From contig CAYPHY010000025.1 of assembly GCA_964410625.1 (NCBI GenBank), positions 1 through 64,000 on the forward strand: a DNA stretch of 64,000 nucleotides, read 5' to 3'. Below the pieces are notes generated by a model. It saw nothing but the letters and a program-made list of their open reading frames with translations. It searched no databases and was not told the origin of the DNA. Positions 42,430-51,206 of this stretch are shown here, one piece after another. This DNA is from CAYPHY01 sp964410625. Lineage in GTDB: Bacteria; Chloroflexota; Anaerolineae; Promineifilales; Promineifilaceae. Position 1 is the first letter of the stretch; each line of letters starts with the position of its first letter. A program made the translations under genes and the position numbers.

Positions 42430-43119
42430 ATGCGCAGACGGCCGACCTCCTTCCGTCGCGCCAGCGATGGATTTATTGACTGGCTAATTGGGCAGTGGAA
42501 ACGACTGCCTGCCAATTTTCGCTGGAACATTGAGGACACGTTTCAGCCGGAGGACATAGCTGAGCGTCTGCTGCCTGGCGAGGAACCAGAGTTAGAAGTC
42601 CGTCTCGCCTGGTACCGCGACATCCTCGGCCACATCGTCTTTGGTCACTTTCTGCTGATTGTCATTATCACGTTGGGGCTGACGGCCGCGCTCGTCCTCT
42701 GGTCCTTCTTTTTCAACGGCCCTTCGCTGTGGTGGGCACTCCTTCCTCCGCTGCTATTCCTTGCCCTGCTCTATATTGCCATTGAGGAACGCATCTACTA
42801 TCGCCAATGGCGATTACTCAAGACCAATGCCCGGTTGATCATCTCCGTCCCCCAACACGGGGCCAGATTGCCGATTGTGGATAACATTGAGCTGAAGGGA
42901 CTGCCGAGCGTGGTAGATACAAACTGGTCGCCCAGTCTTTTCTGGCGCACCTTTCAGTTTGTCACCGGCGCACGCGACCTCTCGATCAGCCTTCAGGGGT
43001 ATCGTTTCATTGAGGGGACGGCCCGCGTCGCCGACTCGCTAATCATGCCCGACGTGATGCCCGACGATGTATTCGAGCTAAAGCGACTGATCTTCCGTGT
43101 CCCTGGTTTCCCCTATTAG
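42430..43119 (+). CDS. Membrane protein with bacterial PH-like domain
   Basis: 229 residues. A basic N-terminus (MRRRPTSFRRASDG) precedes two transmembrane helices (about 72-97 and 100-118). A beta-rich C-terminal part opens with YYRQWRLLKTNARLIISVPQ and has DNIELKGLPSVVDT, the pattern of bacterial PH (bPH2) domains, which follow helix pairs in this way. Function unknown; it is probably co-transcribed with the LysM gene 10 bases upstream. I am fairly sure of the topology, less so of the domain name. Confidence 0.65.
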   Translation: MRRRPTSFRRASDGFIDWLIGQWKRLPANFRWNIEDTFQPEDIAERLLPGEEPELEVRLAWYRDILGHIVFGHFLLIVIITLGLTAALVLWSFFFNGPSLWWALLPPLLFLALLYIAIEERIYYRQWRLLKTNARLIISVPQHGARLPIVDNIELKGLPSVVDTNWSPSLFWRTFQFVTGARDLSISLQGYRFIEGTARVADSLIMPDVMPDDVFELKRLIFRVPGFPY

Positions 43120-43155
43120 TAGACCTGCATCGAATGAACGCGAATTTATACCTTC

Positions 43156-43216
43156 AGACCTCTGAGGTGTTTCCATCAGCGCCACCCCCAATTGGGCAGC
43201 AATACCTCAGAGGTCT
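43156..43216. repeat. Perfect 13-base inverted repeat (AGACCTCTGAGGT) between convergent genes
   Basis: AGACCTCTGAGGT (43156-43168) and ACCTCAGAGGTCT (43204-43216) are exact complements. Each arm also contains its own small palindrome. Its position between converging genes suits a bidirectional terminator. Confidence 0.85.
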
Positions 43217-43231
43217 TAGAATCTCCGATCT

Positions 43232-44362
43232 CTAACTAAAACCCGTCCGGTGATTGGTCAGTCGCTCAAAACCGGTCTCAGTGATCAGATAGTTATGCTC
43301 GATACGGCCGCCAAACCCCTCGGCCGCCCCCTCCCCACTATAAGTCCCCGGCTCCAACGTCACCACATCCCCCACAACCAGCAGCTCTTCGCTATTTGGC
43401 ACCAAAAACGGGGCTTCGGGATGGCCTAAGCCTATCCCATGACCGGCATGATGCCCAAAGCCTTCGGCGAAATCATGCTCCTCCAGCGCCTGATAAACCG
43501 CACGATAGACATCCCCGGCGCTGTTGCCCGGCCGCAACATCCTCTCTCCGGCAGCAACGGCCGCGTGCAACGCCGTCTCCAACGCTTGCTGCTTCGGCGT
43601 CAGCGATCCATCCACTGCCAGCGTCGCCGTAAAATCGGCGCGATACCCTTCGATGATCGGGAAAATATCGAGGAGCATTACCTCGCCGGAGCGCAAGACG
43701 CGCGAGGTCGCCGGGCCGCCACCCCCATGGGCGCGGTCGCCACTGGCAAAATCCCCCAGCGGCAACACCGCTTCCCCTGCCTCATTGACAATCGCGGCAT
43801 AAATGGCGTTGTAGACCTCTAGTTCAGTGATGCCGGGGCGAATGGTAGCGCGTGCGGCGCGGTGTCCCGCTTCCACCGCCCTGACCGCCTGGCGGATCAA
43901 CGCCACTTCATCTTCATCCTTACTTCGCCGCAACCCGCGAATGATGTCGGTCAGGTCAACCCACTCCTTGATCTCTACGCCAAAAGGCAGCGAACCAAGC
44001 TCAATACCCACTCGCTTGGCGCTGTAAGATTGGAGTTGTTTGTTCAGTGCTTTCACAGCAACCGGCCAAAAGTTTACCCCCGGATCGGCCGTTGCCGTAT
44101 ACCAGGGATAGACTTCGACCTCATCGGCAAAGGCTCCGTGTGCGGCCGAAGCCAGAAAATCATGCACCAGCAGCCGCGTTCGGCCGCTGCTGGTCTCCAT
44201 CAACAAAAAAAGTGGCCCCCAGCCACTCAACGCCAATGGACTTTGCCACAGATTGCTAAAATAGTAGATGTGGCGCGGATTGCTGATGATCAGCAAGTCC
44301 GCTTCTACTAGCTCAAGTAAGCGTTCGCGTCGCGCTTTACAGCCATCAGAGGTTAAACCCAT
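43232..44362 (-). CDS. M24-family Xaa-Pro aminopeptidase-like metallopeptidase
   Basis: 376 residues. A creatinase-type N-terminal domain (1-135) includes ISNPRHIYYFSNL. The M24 'pita-bread' domain has the five metal ligands: LLDIFPIIEGYRADFTATL (two Asp), GHHAGHGIGLGHPEAP (His), VVTLEPGTYSG (Glu) and FGGRIEHNYLIT (Glu). It removes N-terminal residues before proline, or is a dipeptidase of that fold. It is single-gene on the minus strand. Confidence 0.92.
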   Translation of the reverse strand: MGLTSDGCKARRERLLELVEADLLIISNPRHIYYFSNLWQSPLALSGWGPLFLLMETSSGRTRLLVHDFLASAAHGAFADEVEVYPWYTATADPGVNFWPVAVKALNKQLQSYSAKRVGIELGSLPFGVEIKEWVDLTDIIRGLRRSKDEDEVALIRQAVRAVEAGHRAARATIRPGITELEVYNAIYAAIVNEAGEAVLPLGDFASGDRAHGGGGPATSRVLRSGEVMLLDIFPIIEGYRADFTATLAVDGSLTPKQQALETALHAAVAAGERMLRPGNSAGDVYRAVYQALEEHDFAEGFGHHAGHGIGLGHPEAPFLVPNSEELLVVGDVVTLEPGTYSGEGAAEGFGGRIEHNYLITETGFERLTNHRTGFS

Positions 44363-44381
44363 CTTACACCATCACCCAATG

Positions 44382-44536
44382 TTACCCGGCGAAAAGCTCC
44401 GCGAGATTGACGTCAAAGCCTTCCAAAATCCCTTCCCCGCGCAAAACATCCTTTCCTTCCAAAAGCCCCACATCACGCGGCGAGCGATAACGCCAGACCA
44501 TTTCAATTTGCGGATCGACAATCCACACCTGCCATA
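44382..44536 (-). pseudogene. C-terminal remnant of a Uma2-family gene
   Basis: The minus strand reads about 50 codons ending in TAA at 44382: WQVWIVDPQIEMVWRYRSP, then LLEGKDVLRGEGILEGF. This is the 'VWiVDP...v.vyr' C-terminal strand and the closing 'GegvLeGF' segment of Uma2 (DUF820) proteins. A TGA stop lies immediately upstream in the same frame and no start or catalytic N-terminal half is present, so it is a decayed fragment. Confidence 0.7.
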
Positions 44537-44553
44537 TTCATTCTAACATAATC

Positions 44554-44581
44554 TTACCATTCCAAACAATCGTGCTATAAT
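44554..44581 (+). promoter_or_regulatory. Candidate sigma-70-type promoter for the sdh operon
   Basis: TTACCA (44554-44559), a 16-base spacer and a perfect TATAAT (44576-44581) lie 230 bases upstream of sdhC. The intervening leader holds an AATTCGCG repeat and no gene. Confidence 0.45.
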
Positions 44582-44691
44582 CTTAGTAAGTAGTATCAAC
44601 CAGGCGATTGTTCGGCTCCCCCACACAGCAAAATAGGGTTCTTGTGTCCGGTGTCGTCGCTTGGCAATACGTTTTTACTCACTAAGGACTT

Positions 44692-44755
44692 GCGCATTTG
44701 CATCGAATTTACGCGAATTAGGAGCTATTTTTCGCGTTAATTCGCGCTAATTCGT
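44692..44755. repeat. Inverted repeat, CGAATTTACGCGAATTAGG family
   Basis: ATCGAATTTACGCGAATTAG pairs with CGCGTTAATTCGCGCTAATTCG in the leader of the sdh operon. The rest of the 275-base interval (44537-44811) contains the promoter and nothing else I can name. Confidence 0.8.
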
Positions 44756-44811
44756 TGCTAAGATCGCTTAACTGCGTAAGCCCGTCACTATAAGATGGAG
44801 GCAGTTGATTC

Positions 44812-45276
44812 ATGGCATCCTTATTGCTCACCGTCCGCGAGAGTATCCGTTATCGCGGCCGCAGCGGGCATTATAGCTGGCTCGCTCACCGCATTTCGGG
44901 ACTCGCAATCCTCTTTTTCCTGGTCATCCACGTGTGGGACACGGCCAACGCTTACTTCTGGCCCCAGGCGTATGGCTGGTCAATCGCCCTCTTTAAGGTC
45001 CCCTTTTTTGGCTTAGGGGAAGTGGGCATCATGGCCGCCGTTCTCTACCACGCCATCAATGGCACGCGGATCACCATCCTCGACTTCAAGCCTGAATGGT
45101 GGAAGTATCAGCGTCAGAGTTCCCTGATCGCCTGGGGGCTTTTTGCTCTGGCCTTCATCCCGGCGGCGATCATCATGCTCAGCGGCATTTGGGGCCATTG
45201 CAGCGAACTGAGCGCGGCCGGTAACTCATGCTGGACAATCCCCGCCTATAGCGACTTCGCCGACCTGGCGCGATAA
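44812..45276 (+). CDS. sdhC: Succinate dehydrogenase cytochrome b subunit SdhC
   Basis: 154 residues with three hydrophobic helices. The family segment is SGHYSWLAHRISGLAILFF (about 19-37), with Ser and Arg as in the quinone-site region of SdhC and a His in FLVIHVWDTANAYF as a likely haem ligand. A further His lies in VLYHAINGTRI. It anchors complex II and passes electrons to quinone. First gene of sdhCDAB; 16 bases separate it from sdhD. Confidence 0.88.
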   Translation: MASLLLTVRESIRYRGRSGHYSWLAHRISGLAILFFLVIHVWDTANAYFWPQAYGWSIALFKVPFFGLGEVGIMAAVLYHAINGTRITILDFKPEWWKYQRQSSLIAWGLFALAFIPAAIIMLSGIWGHCSELSAAGNSCWTIPAYSDFADLAR

Positions 45277-45292
45277 TTGGAGGTCAACAACC

Positions 45293-45709
45293 ATGACTAC
45301 AATCTCTGGTGATCAACATATAGCGCAACCGATAACAGTTCGTCGCGTTAAGCTACAAACCAATTGGGAGCGTTATAGCTTTCTCTTTATGCGGCTATCG
45401 GGTGTTGGCCTGCTTGTGCTGGCCGTCGGCCATATGGTTATCCAACACATCTTGAACGGTTCGGCGACGCTGACCATTCAATTTGTAGCGGCGCAGTGGA
45501 GTAACTGGGGCTGGAAAGCGTATGACATTTTGCTGCTCTGGCTGGCTATTCCACATGGCATCAATGGTCTGCGCTATGTTTTGGGTGACTATATCCATAA
45601 TCGCGCTGCGATGAGAGCCGTTACGGCCGTACTGGCAATCTTTGTCGTTGCCACCGTCATCTGGGCCACCATCGGTATGATCCTCTTCGATCCGGCCCCC
45701 TTCCAATAA
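45293..45709 (+). CDS. sdhD: Succinate dehydrogenase membrane anchor SdhD
   Basis: 138 residues with three helices after a 35-residue polar start. FLFMRLSGVGLLVLAVGHMVIQH has the His expected in the first helix, and IPHGINGLRYVLGDY matches the 'HG.nGlr.v..Dy' segment typical of SdhD. A GGAGGTC ribosome-binding site precedes it. With SdhC it forms the two-polypeptide, six-helix anchor of complex II. Confidence 0.87.
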   Translation: MTTISGDQHIAQPITVRRVKLQTNWERYSFLFMRLSGVGLLVLAVGHMVIQHILNGSATLTIQFVAAQWSNWGWKAYDILLLWLAIPHGINGLRYVLGDYIHNRAAMRAVTAVLAIFVVATVIWATIGMILFDPAPFQ

Positions 45710-45732
45710 TCCCATTAGCCAACGAGGAGATG

Positions 45733-47511
45733 ATGAAAATACATACATTTGACGCGGTGATTGTTGGCGCAGGCGGGGCGGGGCTAATGGCCGCGCTCTA
45801 TGCCAGCAGAGCCGCCAAAGTCGCCGTTATTTCCAAACTCTACCCCACACGCTCCCACACCGGCGCAGCCCAGGGTGGCATTGGCGCCGCCCTCGGCAAT
45901 GTCGAGGAAGACCGCTGGGAGTGGCACGCCTATGACACGGTGAAAGGCTCGGACTATCTGGCCGACCAGGACGCCGTGGATGTTCTCTGCAAAGAGGCGG
46001 TTGATACGGTGATTGAACTGGAGCATATGGGGTTGCCGTTTGACCGCTTGCCCAACGGCCGCATTGCCCAACGTCGCTTCGGCGGCCACACCAACAATGA
46101 AACGGGCAAGCCCGTCCCCCGTGCCTGTCACGCGGCCGACCGCACCGGCCATATGATCCTGCAAACGCTTTACCAGCAATGCATCAAGAATCAGGTCAAC
46201 TTCTTCGACGAATTTCATGTTGTGGACCTCATTCGTGTGGACAATACCATTCGCGGCGTCATTGCCTATGAGATCGCCACCGGCGAGTTCCACATTTTCC
46301 ACAGCAAAGCCGTCCACTTCGCCACCGGCGGTTGGGGGCGGTGTTGGGAAGTCACCTCCAACGCCCACGCCCTAACCGGCGACGGCGCTGCGATCTGCCT
46401 GCGGCGTGGCATTCCGCTGCAAGATATGGAGTTCTTCCAATTCCACCCCACCGGCATCTACAAGCTCGGCATTTTGATCACCGAAGGGGTGCGCGGTGAA
46501 GGGGGCATCTTGCTCAACAGCGAAGGCGAACGCTTCATGGAGCGTTATGCGCCGACGATTAAAGACCTGGCCAGCCGCGATGTGGTCAGCCGGGCGATCT
46601 TCCTCGAAATTCAAGCCGGGCGCGGCATTAACGGCCAGAACTATGTCCATCTGGATGTGACGCCGGAGACCTGTAACTTCTATTTTGAGAAGGACGGCGA
46701 CCCACGGCGGATCACCCGCGAGACGATTGAAACAAAACTCCCTGATATTGCCGACTTCACCCGTACTTACCTCGGCGTCGACCCGGCCACGGAACCGATG
46801 CCGATCCAGCCTACCGCTCACTATGCGATGGGCGGCATTCCGACTGACATCGACGGCCGCGTCCTGCTCGACAGCCAACGCACCCCCATTGATGGCCTCT
46901 ATGCCGCCGGAGAAGTGGCCTGTGTCTCTGTTCATGGCGCTAACCGCCTGGGGACCAACTCGCTGGTTGATCTGGTCGTCTTCGGCCGTCGCTCCGGCGT
47001 CCATATGGGGCAATATTGCCAGGAAGCGGAGTTGCTTCCCCTGCCCGATGGGGTAGCTGATGAGGTCGCCGCCGAGTTTGACCGCATCCGCAACGGCAGC
47101 GGCGGCGTGAAGCCATATACCTTGCGCCAGCGGATGCAAAAGACGATGACCGACAACGTTGGCGTCTTCCGCACGGCCGACTTGATGCAAAACGCCATTG
47201 ACACCTTATCGCAACTACGCGAAGATTACTCGCGCAATTTGCAAATTGACGACAAAGGCATGCGCTTCAACACCGACCTGCTGGAAGCATGGGAGCTTGG
47301 TTGTCTGTTGGAGTTGGCGCATGTAACGGCCGTTTCCGCCAAAGCGCGTCCAGAAAGTCGCGGCGGCCACGCCCGCGACGACTTTCCAGAGCGTGATGAT
47401 GATCAGTGGCTCAAGCACACCCTTTGTCACAAAGGTGAAAATGGCGACTTTACCCTGGATTACAAACCGGTCGTCCTCGGCCGATATGAACCGAAGAAGC
47501 GTGTATATTAG
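45733..47511 (+). CDS. sdhA: Succinate dehydrogenase flavoprotein subunit SdhA
   Basis: 592 residues. The FAD motif is AVIVGAGGAGLMAALYAS, the flavin-linked His lies in TRSHTGAAQGGIGAAL, and the substrate-site residues are in QFHPTGIY, PTAHYAMGGIPT, VHGANRLGTNSL and RSCA-like segments near the C-terminus (ESRGGHARDDFPERDD). It oxidises succinate to fumarate in the TCA cycle. ATG 45733 follows another ATG at 45730; GAGGAG lies upstream of both. A repeat of the GGAGACT family separates it from sdhB. Confidence 0.96.
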   Translation: MKIHTFDAVIVGAGGAGLMAALYASRAAKVAVISKLYPTRSHTGAAQGGIGAALGNVEEDRWEWHAYDTVKGSDYLADQDAVDVLCKEAVDTVIELEHMGLPFDRLPNGRIAQRRFGGHTNNETGKPVPRACHAADRTGHMILQTLYQQCIKNQVNFFDEFHVVDLIRVDNTIRGVIAYEIATGEFHIFHSKAVHFATGGWGRCWEVTSNAHALTGDGAAICLRRGIPLQDMEFFQFHPTGIYKLGILITEGVRGEGGILLNSEGERFMERYAPTIKDLASRDVVSRAIFLEIQAGRGINGQNYVHLDVTPETCNFYFEKDGDPRRITRETIETKLPDIADFTRTYLGVDPATEPMPIQPTAHYAMGGIPTDIDGRVLLDSQRTPIDGLYAAGEVACVSVHGANRLGTNSLVDLVVFGRRSGVHMGQYCQEAELLPLPDGVADEVAAEFDRIRNGSGGVKPYTLRQRMQKTMTDNVGVFRTADLMQNAIDTLSQLREDYSRNLQIDDKGMRFNTDLLEAWELGCLLELAHVTAVSAKARPESRGGHARDDFPERDDDQWLKHTLCHKGENGDFTLDYKPVVLGRYEPKKRVY

Positions 47512-47582
47512 GAGACTGGGAGATTGGGAGACTATGAGATTCGCAGTTGTAATCTCCTAGTCTCTCAGTCCCTTAGTCTCAA
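47512..47582. repeat. Inverted heptamer-type repeat, GGAGACT family
   Basis: GGAGACTGGGAGATTGGGAGACTATGAGATT is answered by AATCTCCTAGTCTCTCAGTCCCTTAGTCTC, between sdhA and sdhB. Confidence 0.9.
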
Positions 47583-47594
47583 AGGATTCTGCTC

Positions 47595-48317
47595 ATGCAA
47601 GTCGAAATGCGTGTCCGGCGCTTCAACCCGGAAAGAGATGAGAAACCCTGGTGGGGAGAGTATAAACTGGATAAAGCCCATAGCAGCGATACGGTGTTGG
47701 ATTTGCTGCACCGCGTCAAGTGGGAAATTGATGGCACGCTGACCCTGCGCCGCTCCTGCGCCCACGGCGTTTGCGGCTCGGACGCTATGCGTATCAACGG
47801 CGCGAATGCGCTGGCCTGTAAGACGCTGGTCAGCCGCCTGGCTAACGGTGGCGACACTGTGAAAGTCCAGGTGGAACCGATACTTGGTATGCCGGTGATC
47901 AAAGATCTGGTGGTGGATATGGAGCCATTCTTCGACCACTACCGCTCTGTGCTGCCTTATTTTGTTAACGATTCGCCACCACCGGCCGACGGCCGCGAAC
48001 GGCTGCAATCCCCCGCCGACCGCGAGCGTTTCGATGACACCACAAAGTGTATCCTTTGCGCCGCCTGCACCAGCGCCTGCCCCAGCTTTTGGGCAGACGA
48101 TCGCTATGTTGGCCCGGCAGCCATTGTCCAGGCCCACCGCTTCATCTTCGACAGCCGCGACGAAGCGTATGGCGAACGGCTAAAGGTCATGGGCGATCAA
48201 TTTGGCGTCTGGCGCTGCCGCACCATCTTCAACTGTACCAACGCTTGCCCCCGTGAGATCGAAGTCACCAAAGCGATTGCAGAGGTGAAGGTAGCGTTGA
48301 CGACGGGTGAGGTGTAA
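47595..48317 (+). CDS. sdhB: Succinate dehydrogenase iron-sulfur subunit SdhB
   Basis: 240 residues. The N-terminal [2Fe-2S] domain has RRSCAHGVCGSDAM and ALACKTLV; the C-terminal domain has CILCAACTSACP for the [4Fe-4S] and CRTIFNCTNACPREI for the [3Fe-4S] cluster. All eleven ligand positions appear to be filled. It transfers electrons from SdhA to the quinone site. Last gene of the operon; an inverted repeat follows and may terminate it. Confidence 0.96.
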   Translation: MQVEMRVRRFNPERDEKPWWGEYKLDKAHSSDTVLDLLHRVKWEIDGTLTLRRSCAHGVCGSDAMRINGANALACKTLVSRLANGGDTVKVQVEPILGMPVIKDLVVDMEPFFDHYRSVLPYFVNDSPPPADGRERLQSPADRERFDDTTKCILCAACTSACPSFWADDRYVGPAAIVQAHRFIFDSRDEAYGERLKVMGDQFGVWRCRTIFNCTNACPREIEVTKAIAEVKVALTTGEV

Positions 48318-48319
48318 CG

Positions 48320-48402
48320 AGGAGACTGGGAGATTAAGAGGCTGAGAGACTAAGGGATTGTACTCTCTCAGTCTCTCAATCTCCTAGTCTCTTAGTCTCC
48401 GT
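48320..48402. repeat. Inverted heptamer-type repeat, GGAGACT family
   Basis: GGAGACTGGGAGATTAAGAGGCTGAGAGACT is answered by CTCTCAGTCTCTCAATCTCCTAGTCTCTTAGTCTC between convergent sdhB and the metallo-beta-lactamase-fold gene. Confidence 0.9.
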
Positions 48403-49099
48403 CCCTCCCCCACTTCCTTTTAAACCGTTCACTCGCCCCGCCAACCATCGCCCGGCCGTGGCCGAAGCAGGCGATTTCAAAGTCCAGCGCGGCCAATTTC
48501 TTCGCGCTTTCCAGGGCTACGGCCACATCTTCATGGACAGGGGCAAGTCCCAGCGATAGAAAGTTGGTCGCTGCGTCGGCAACAAACATCACCCCGCCAT
48601 GCTGCGGCCAGAGAAAGGCCAACTGCCCCAGGCTATGCCCCGGCACATGCACGGCCGTCATTCCCCCCGCGACGGGAACGATGGTTCCATCCAACAGCTG
48701 TAGCTCAATCGGCGTCAGCTCCACCGTTGCGGTCGGATTCTTGATAAAGAGGCGAGCGAACAGCTTGTTAAACAATCCCGGCGCGACCTGGTTGAAGGAC
48801 GGCCGCAGGGCCAGCCCGGAGCCGACCAAAATCGCATCCGCCGGATGCATTACCGTTGTTGCACCGCTCAGCCGCTTTATCTCCGCCAATCCCCCGGCAT
48901 GGTCATAATGGGCATGGGTGATCAGGATGTGGCTGATGTCGGCCGGTTGGCGGCCGAGTTCAGCAAGCGCCGCCACTATCTTCGGCGGCGAATCGGCCGT
49001 TCCGCAATCTATCAACGTCAAGCCATCATCCGCGACGACCAAAAAAGCATTGACCCTTCCCAATGATATTTGATACAAACCCGCCGCCAACTCACGCAT
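48392..49099 (-). CDS. Metallo-beta-lactamase-fold hydrolase
   Basis: 235 residues. The zinc motif is LITHAHYDHAGGLAEI (HxHxDH, about 60-65), followed by VHVPGHSLGQLAF (third His), VADAATNF (bridging Asp) and a final CFGHGRAM. It belongs to the general glyoxalase II/lactonase-like group; the substrate cannot be deduced. It is a single gene on the minus strand. Confidence 0.9.
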   Translation of the reverse strand: MRELAAGLYQISLGRVNAFLVVADDGLTLIDCGTADSPPKIVAALAELGRQPADISHILITHAHYDHAGGLAEIKRLSGATTVMHPADAILVGSGLALRPSFNQVAPGLFNKLFARLFIKNPTATVELTPIELQLLDGTIVPVAGGMTAVHVPGHSLGQLAFLWPQHGGVMFVADAATNFLSLGLAPVHEDVAVALESAKKLAALDFEIACFGHGRAMVGGASERFKRKWGRDGD

Positions 49100-49152
49100 A
49101 GGAACTCCTGTTTTCGCCTCAATATCGCAAGTAAGCCATTGATTGAGGAATC

Positions 49153-49245
49153 CAATCTAACGCAGAGGCGCAGAGATGCAGAGACGCAGAGAAAAATGAG
49201 GTTCTACTACTCTGCGCCTCTGCTTCTCCGCGTCTCTGCGTTAAA
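49153..49245. repeat. Inverted repeat, CGCAGAGGCGCAGAGATGCAGAG family
   Basis: AACGCAGAGGCGCAGAGATGCAGAGACGCAGAG is answered by CTCTGCGCCTCTGCTTCTCCGCGTCTCTGCGTT, a long hairpin with a 17-base loop between two minus-strand genes. Confidence 0.9.
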
Positions 49246-49288
49246 AAATCACGCATTACTCGCCCACCACCCCACCACTCGTCACTCA

Positions 49289-51111
49289 TCACCCCCCACT
49301 CTCCCCCCAACCGCCGCCGCCTGGTGTTTCAATTCGTAGCGTATCCCCTGGCCGCAAATCGGCCGTCACCTTGCCAGGGAGGGGAATCGTCTCCCCATCG
49401 CGGATCAGGGTGTTGCGCCCCATCGCGCCTGCTTCACCGCCAGCAAGGCCATAGGGCGGCCGTTCACGCCGTTCGCTGGTGATGGTGATCGTCACCGGAC
49501 TCAGAAATTGCAGCGAGCGCACCAGCCCCTCGCCGCCCTGGTGTTGCCCGCGGCCGCCAGACCCACGCCGCAAGCTATATTCCACAATCCGTAATGGATA
49601 GCTGTGTTCCAACGCTTCCACCGGCGTATTGCGTGTGTTCGACATGTGGACATGAACGCCGCTGGCCCCACCGGCCGTTGGCCCCGCCCCCGCGCCGCCG
49701 CCTATCGTCTCATAGTAGGCAAAGTGGGAAGCAAAGGCAGGCCATTCAGTGGGATAACGGCCGCCAAAGGTCAAATTATTCATCGTTCCCTGACTGGCGG
49801 CCGGCATCAGTCCGGGCAATGCTTGCGCCAAAGCCCCCAAGACCACATCGGTAATCCGCTGCGAGGTCTCTACATTTCCGGCGGCCACTGCATGGGGCGG
49901 TTGTGGGTCGAGCAGCGAAGCGGAAGGGATATGGACGGTCAACGGGGCAAAGGCCCCCTGGTTCATCGGCAAATCCACCCCCAGCAACGCCAGGGCGACA
50001 CAACGCAGACAGTAGGCAACGGCCGACTCGACAATCGCCGGAACCGCGTTCAGGTTGCCGTTCACCGCAGCGGCCGTCCCCGCGAAGTCCACTGTCATTT
50101 GTTCTCCGTGCACTTCAACCGTCGCTTGAATGGGTAGCGGGTCGCTGCCCTGACCGTCGTTATCCAGCGCGTCGCGGAAGGTGTAGCGGCCGTCCGGGAT
50201 TTGCCCGATAGCCGCGCGGGTCAGCCGTTCGGCATAAGCGATCAGCTCTCGCGCATAGTGCAAGCAATCTTCCAGACCGTAACGGCCGACGATCTCCTCC
50301 AGCCGCGCCGCGCCTGTGGCGTGCGCCGCCAGTTGCGCCGCCAGATCGCCATCCCGCTCCCAGGGCGTGCGGACATTGCGGAGGATTAGCTCCCAGACAG
50401 CATCGTTGCGACGGCCGCCTTCCACCAGCTTCAGCGGGGGGATGATAATCCCCTCCTGGTACAACTCCGTTGAAAGCGGCATCGAACCCGGCGACATCCC
50501 ACCCACATCCGCATGGTGGGCGCGGCTGGCGACGAAAAACGAAACCGGATTGGGGATTGGGGATTGCGGATTNNNNNNNNNNNNNNNNNNNNNNNNNNNN
50601 NNNNNNNNNNNNNNNNNNNNNNNNNNNNNNNNNNNNNNNNNNNNNNNNNNNNNNNNNNNNNNNNNNNNNNNNGGGCGCGGCTGGCGACGAAAAACGAAAC
50701 CGGATTGGGGATTGGGGATTGCGGATTCGTCGCTGAATCCGCAATCCCCAATCCCCAATCCGCATTAACAAAGACCGGCGACACCAACGTAATATCCGGC
50801 AGATGGTTGCCGCCCTGGTAGGGGTCGTTGAGGATGACCACGTCGCCGGGTTGGAAGGGGGAGCAACGGGCGACGGCCGCCCGCACCGAAGCGGGCATCG
50901 CCCCCAGATGTACCGGGATATGTGCCGCCTGCGCCAACATTTGCGGGCCATCCACTTCGTTGAGAAAAACGGCACAGCTAAAATCCAGCCGTTCTTTGAT
51001 ATTCGGGCTATAGGCGGCGCGGCCAAGCGTCACCCCCATCTCCTCCGCCACCGAAGCAAACAGATGCCCAAAAATAGCCAACGTCGCCGCGTCGATCATA
51101 GAATCACTCAA
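49289..51111 (-). CDS. HyuB-like hydantoinase B/oxoprolinase family protein, interrupted by a scaffold gap
   Basis: The frame on the right (from ATG 51111) and on the left of gap 4 join perfectly when the 100 N and the duplicated 55 bases are removed, giving about 555 residues. Typical segments are VTLGRAAYSPNIKERLDFS, VILNDPYQGGNHLPDI, FFVASRAHHADVGG and the ending TPGGGGWGE. The family hydrolyses 5-oxoproline or N-methylhydantoin with ATP in complex with HyuA, but no hyuA is adjacent. Between PVFV and FFVASRA, about 24 extra residues are encoded by a perfect 27-base inverted repeat (50701-50762). Confidence 0.88.
50573..50672. other. Scaffold gap (100 N) flanked by a 55-base duplicate
   Basis: The 55 bases at 50518-50572 recur exactly at 50673-50727, ending in the first arm of the hairpin inside hyuB. 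As for gap 1, this is a k-mer overlap left unmerged, here caused by the inverted repeat. Confidence 0.92.
50701..50762. repeat. Perfect 27-base inverted repeat inside hyuB (GATTGGG heptamers)
   Basis: Arms 50701-50727 and 50736-50762 are exact complements with an 8-base loop (CGTCGCTG). The arm consists of GATTGGG, GATTGGG, GATTGCG units. It is read in frame as a Trp/Gly/Ile then Asn/Pro/Gln/Ser-rich peptide. Confidence 0.95.
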
Positions 51112-51112
51112 T

Positions 51113-51206
51113 GAGTGGAGAGTCGAGAGTGGTTAGTGTATCAATATACCAATACACCAATACACCACTATACCAATCTCTAATCTCCACCCTCCAATCC
51201 CTATTC
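51113..51206. repeat. Repeat cluster, GAGTGGAGAGTCGAGAG and TACCAATACACC families
   Basis: GAGTGGAGAGTCGAGAGTGGTTAG, then ATATACCAATACACCAATACACCAC, then CTCTAATCTCCACCCTCC. Partial arms of three families lie between hyuB and the phosphoribosyltransferase, overlapping the latter's 3' end. Confidence 0.75.
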
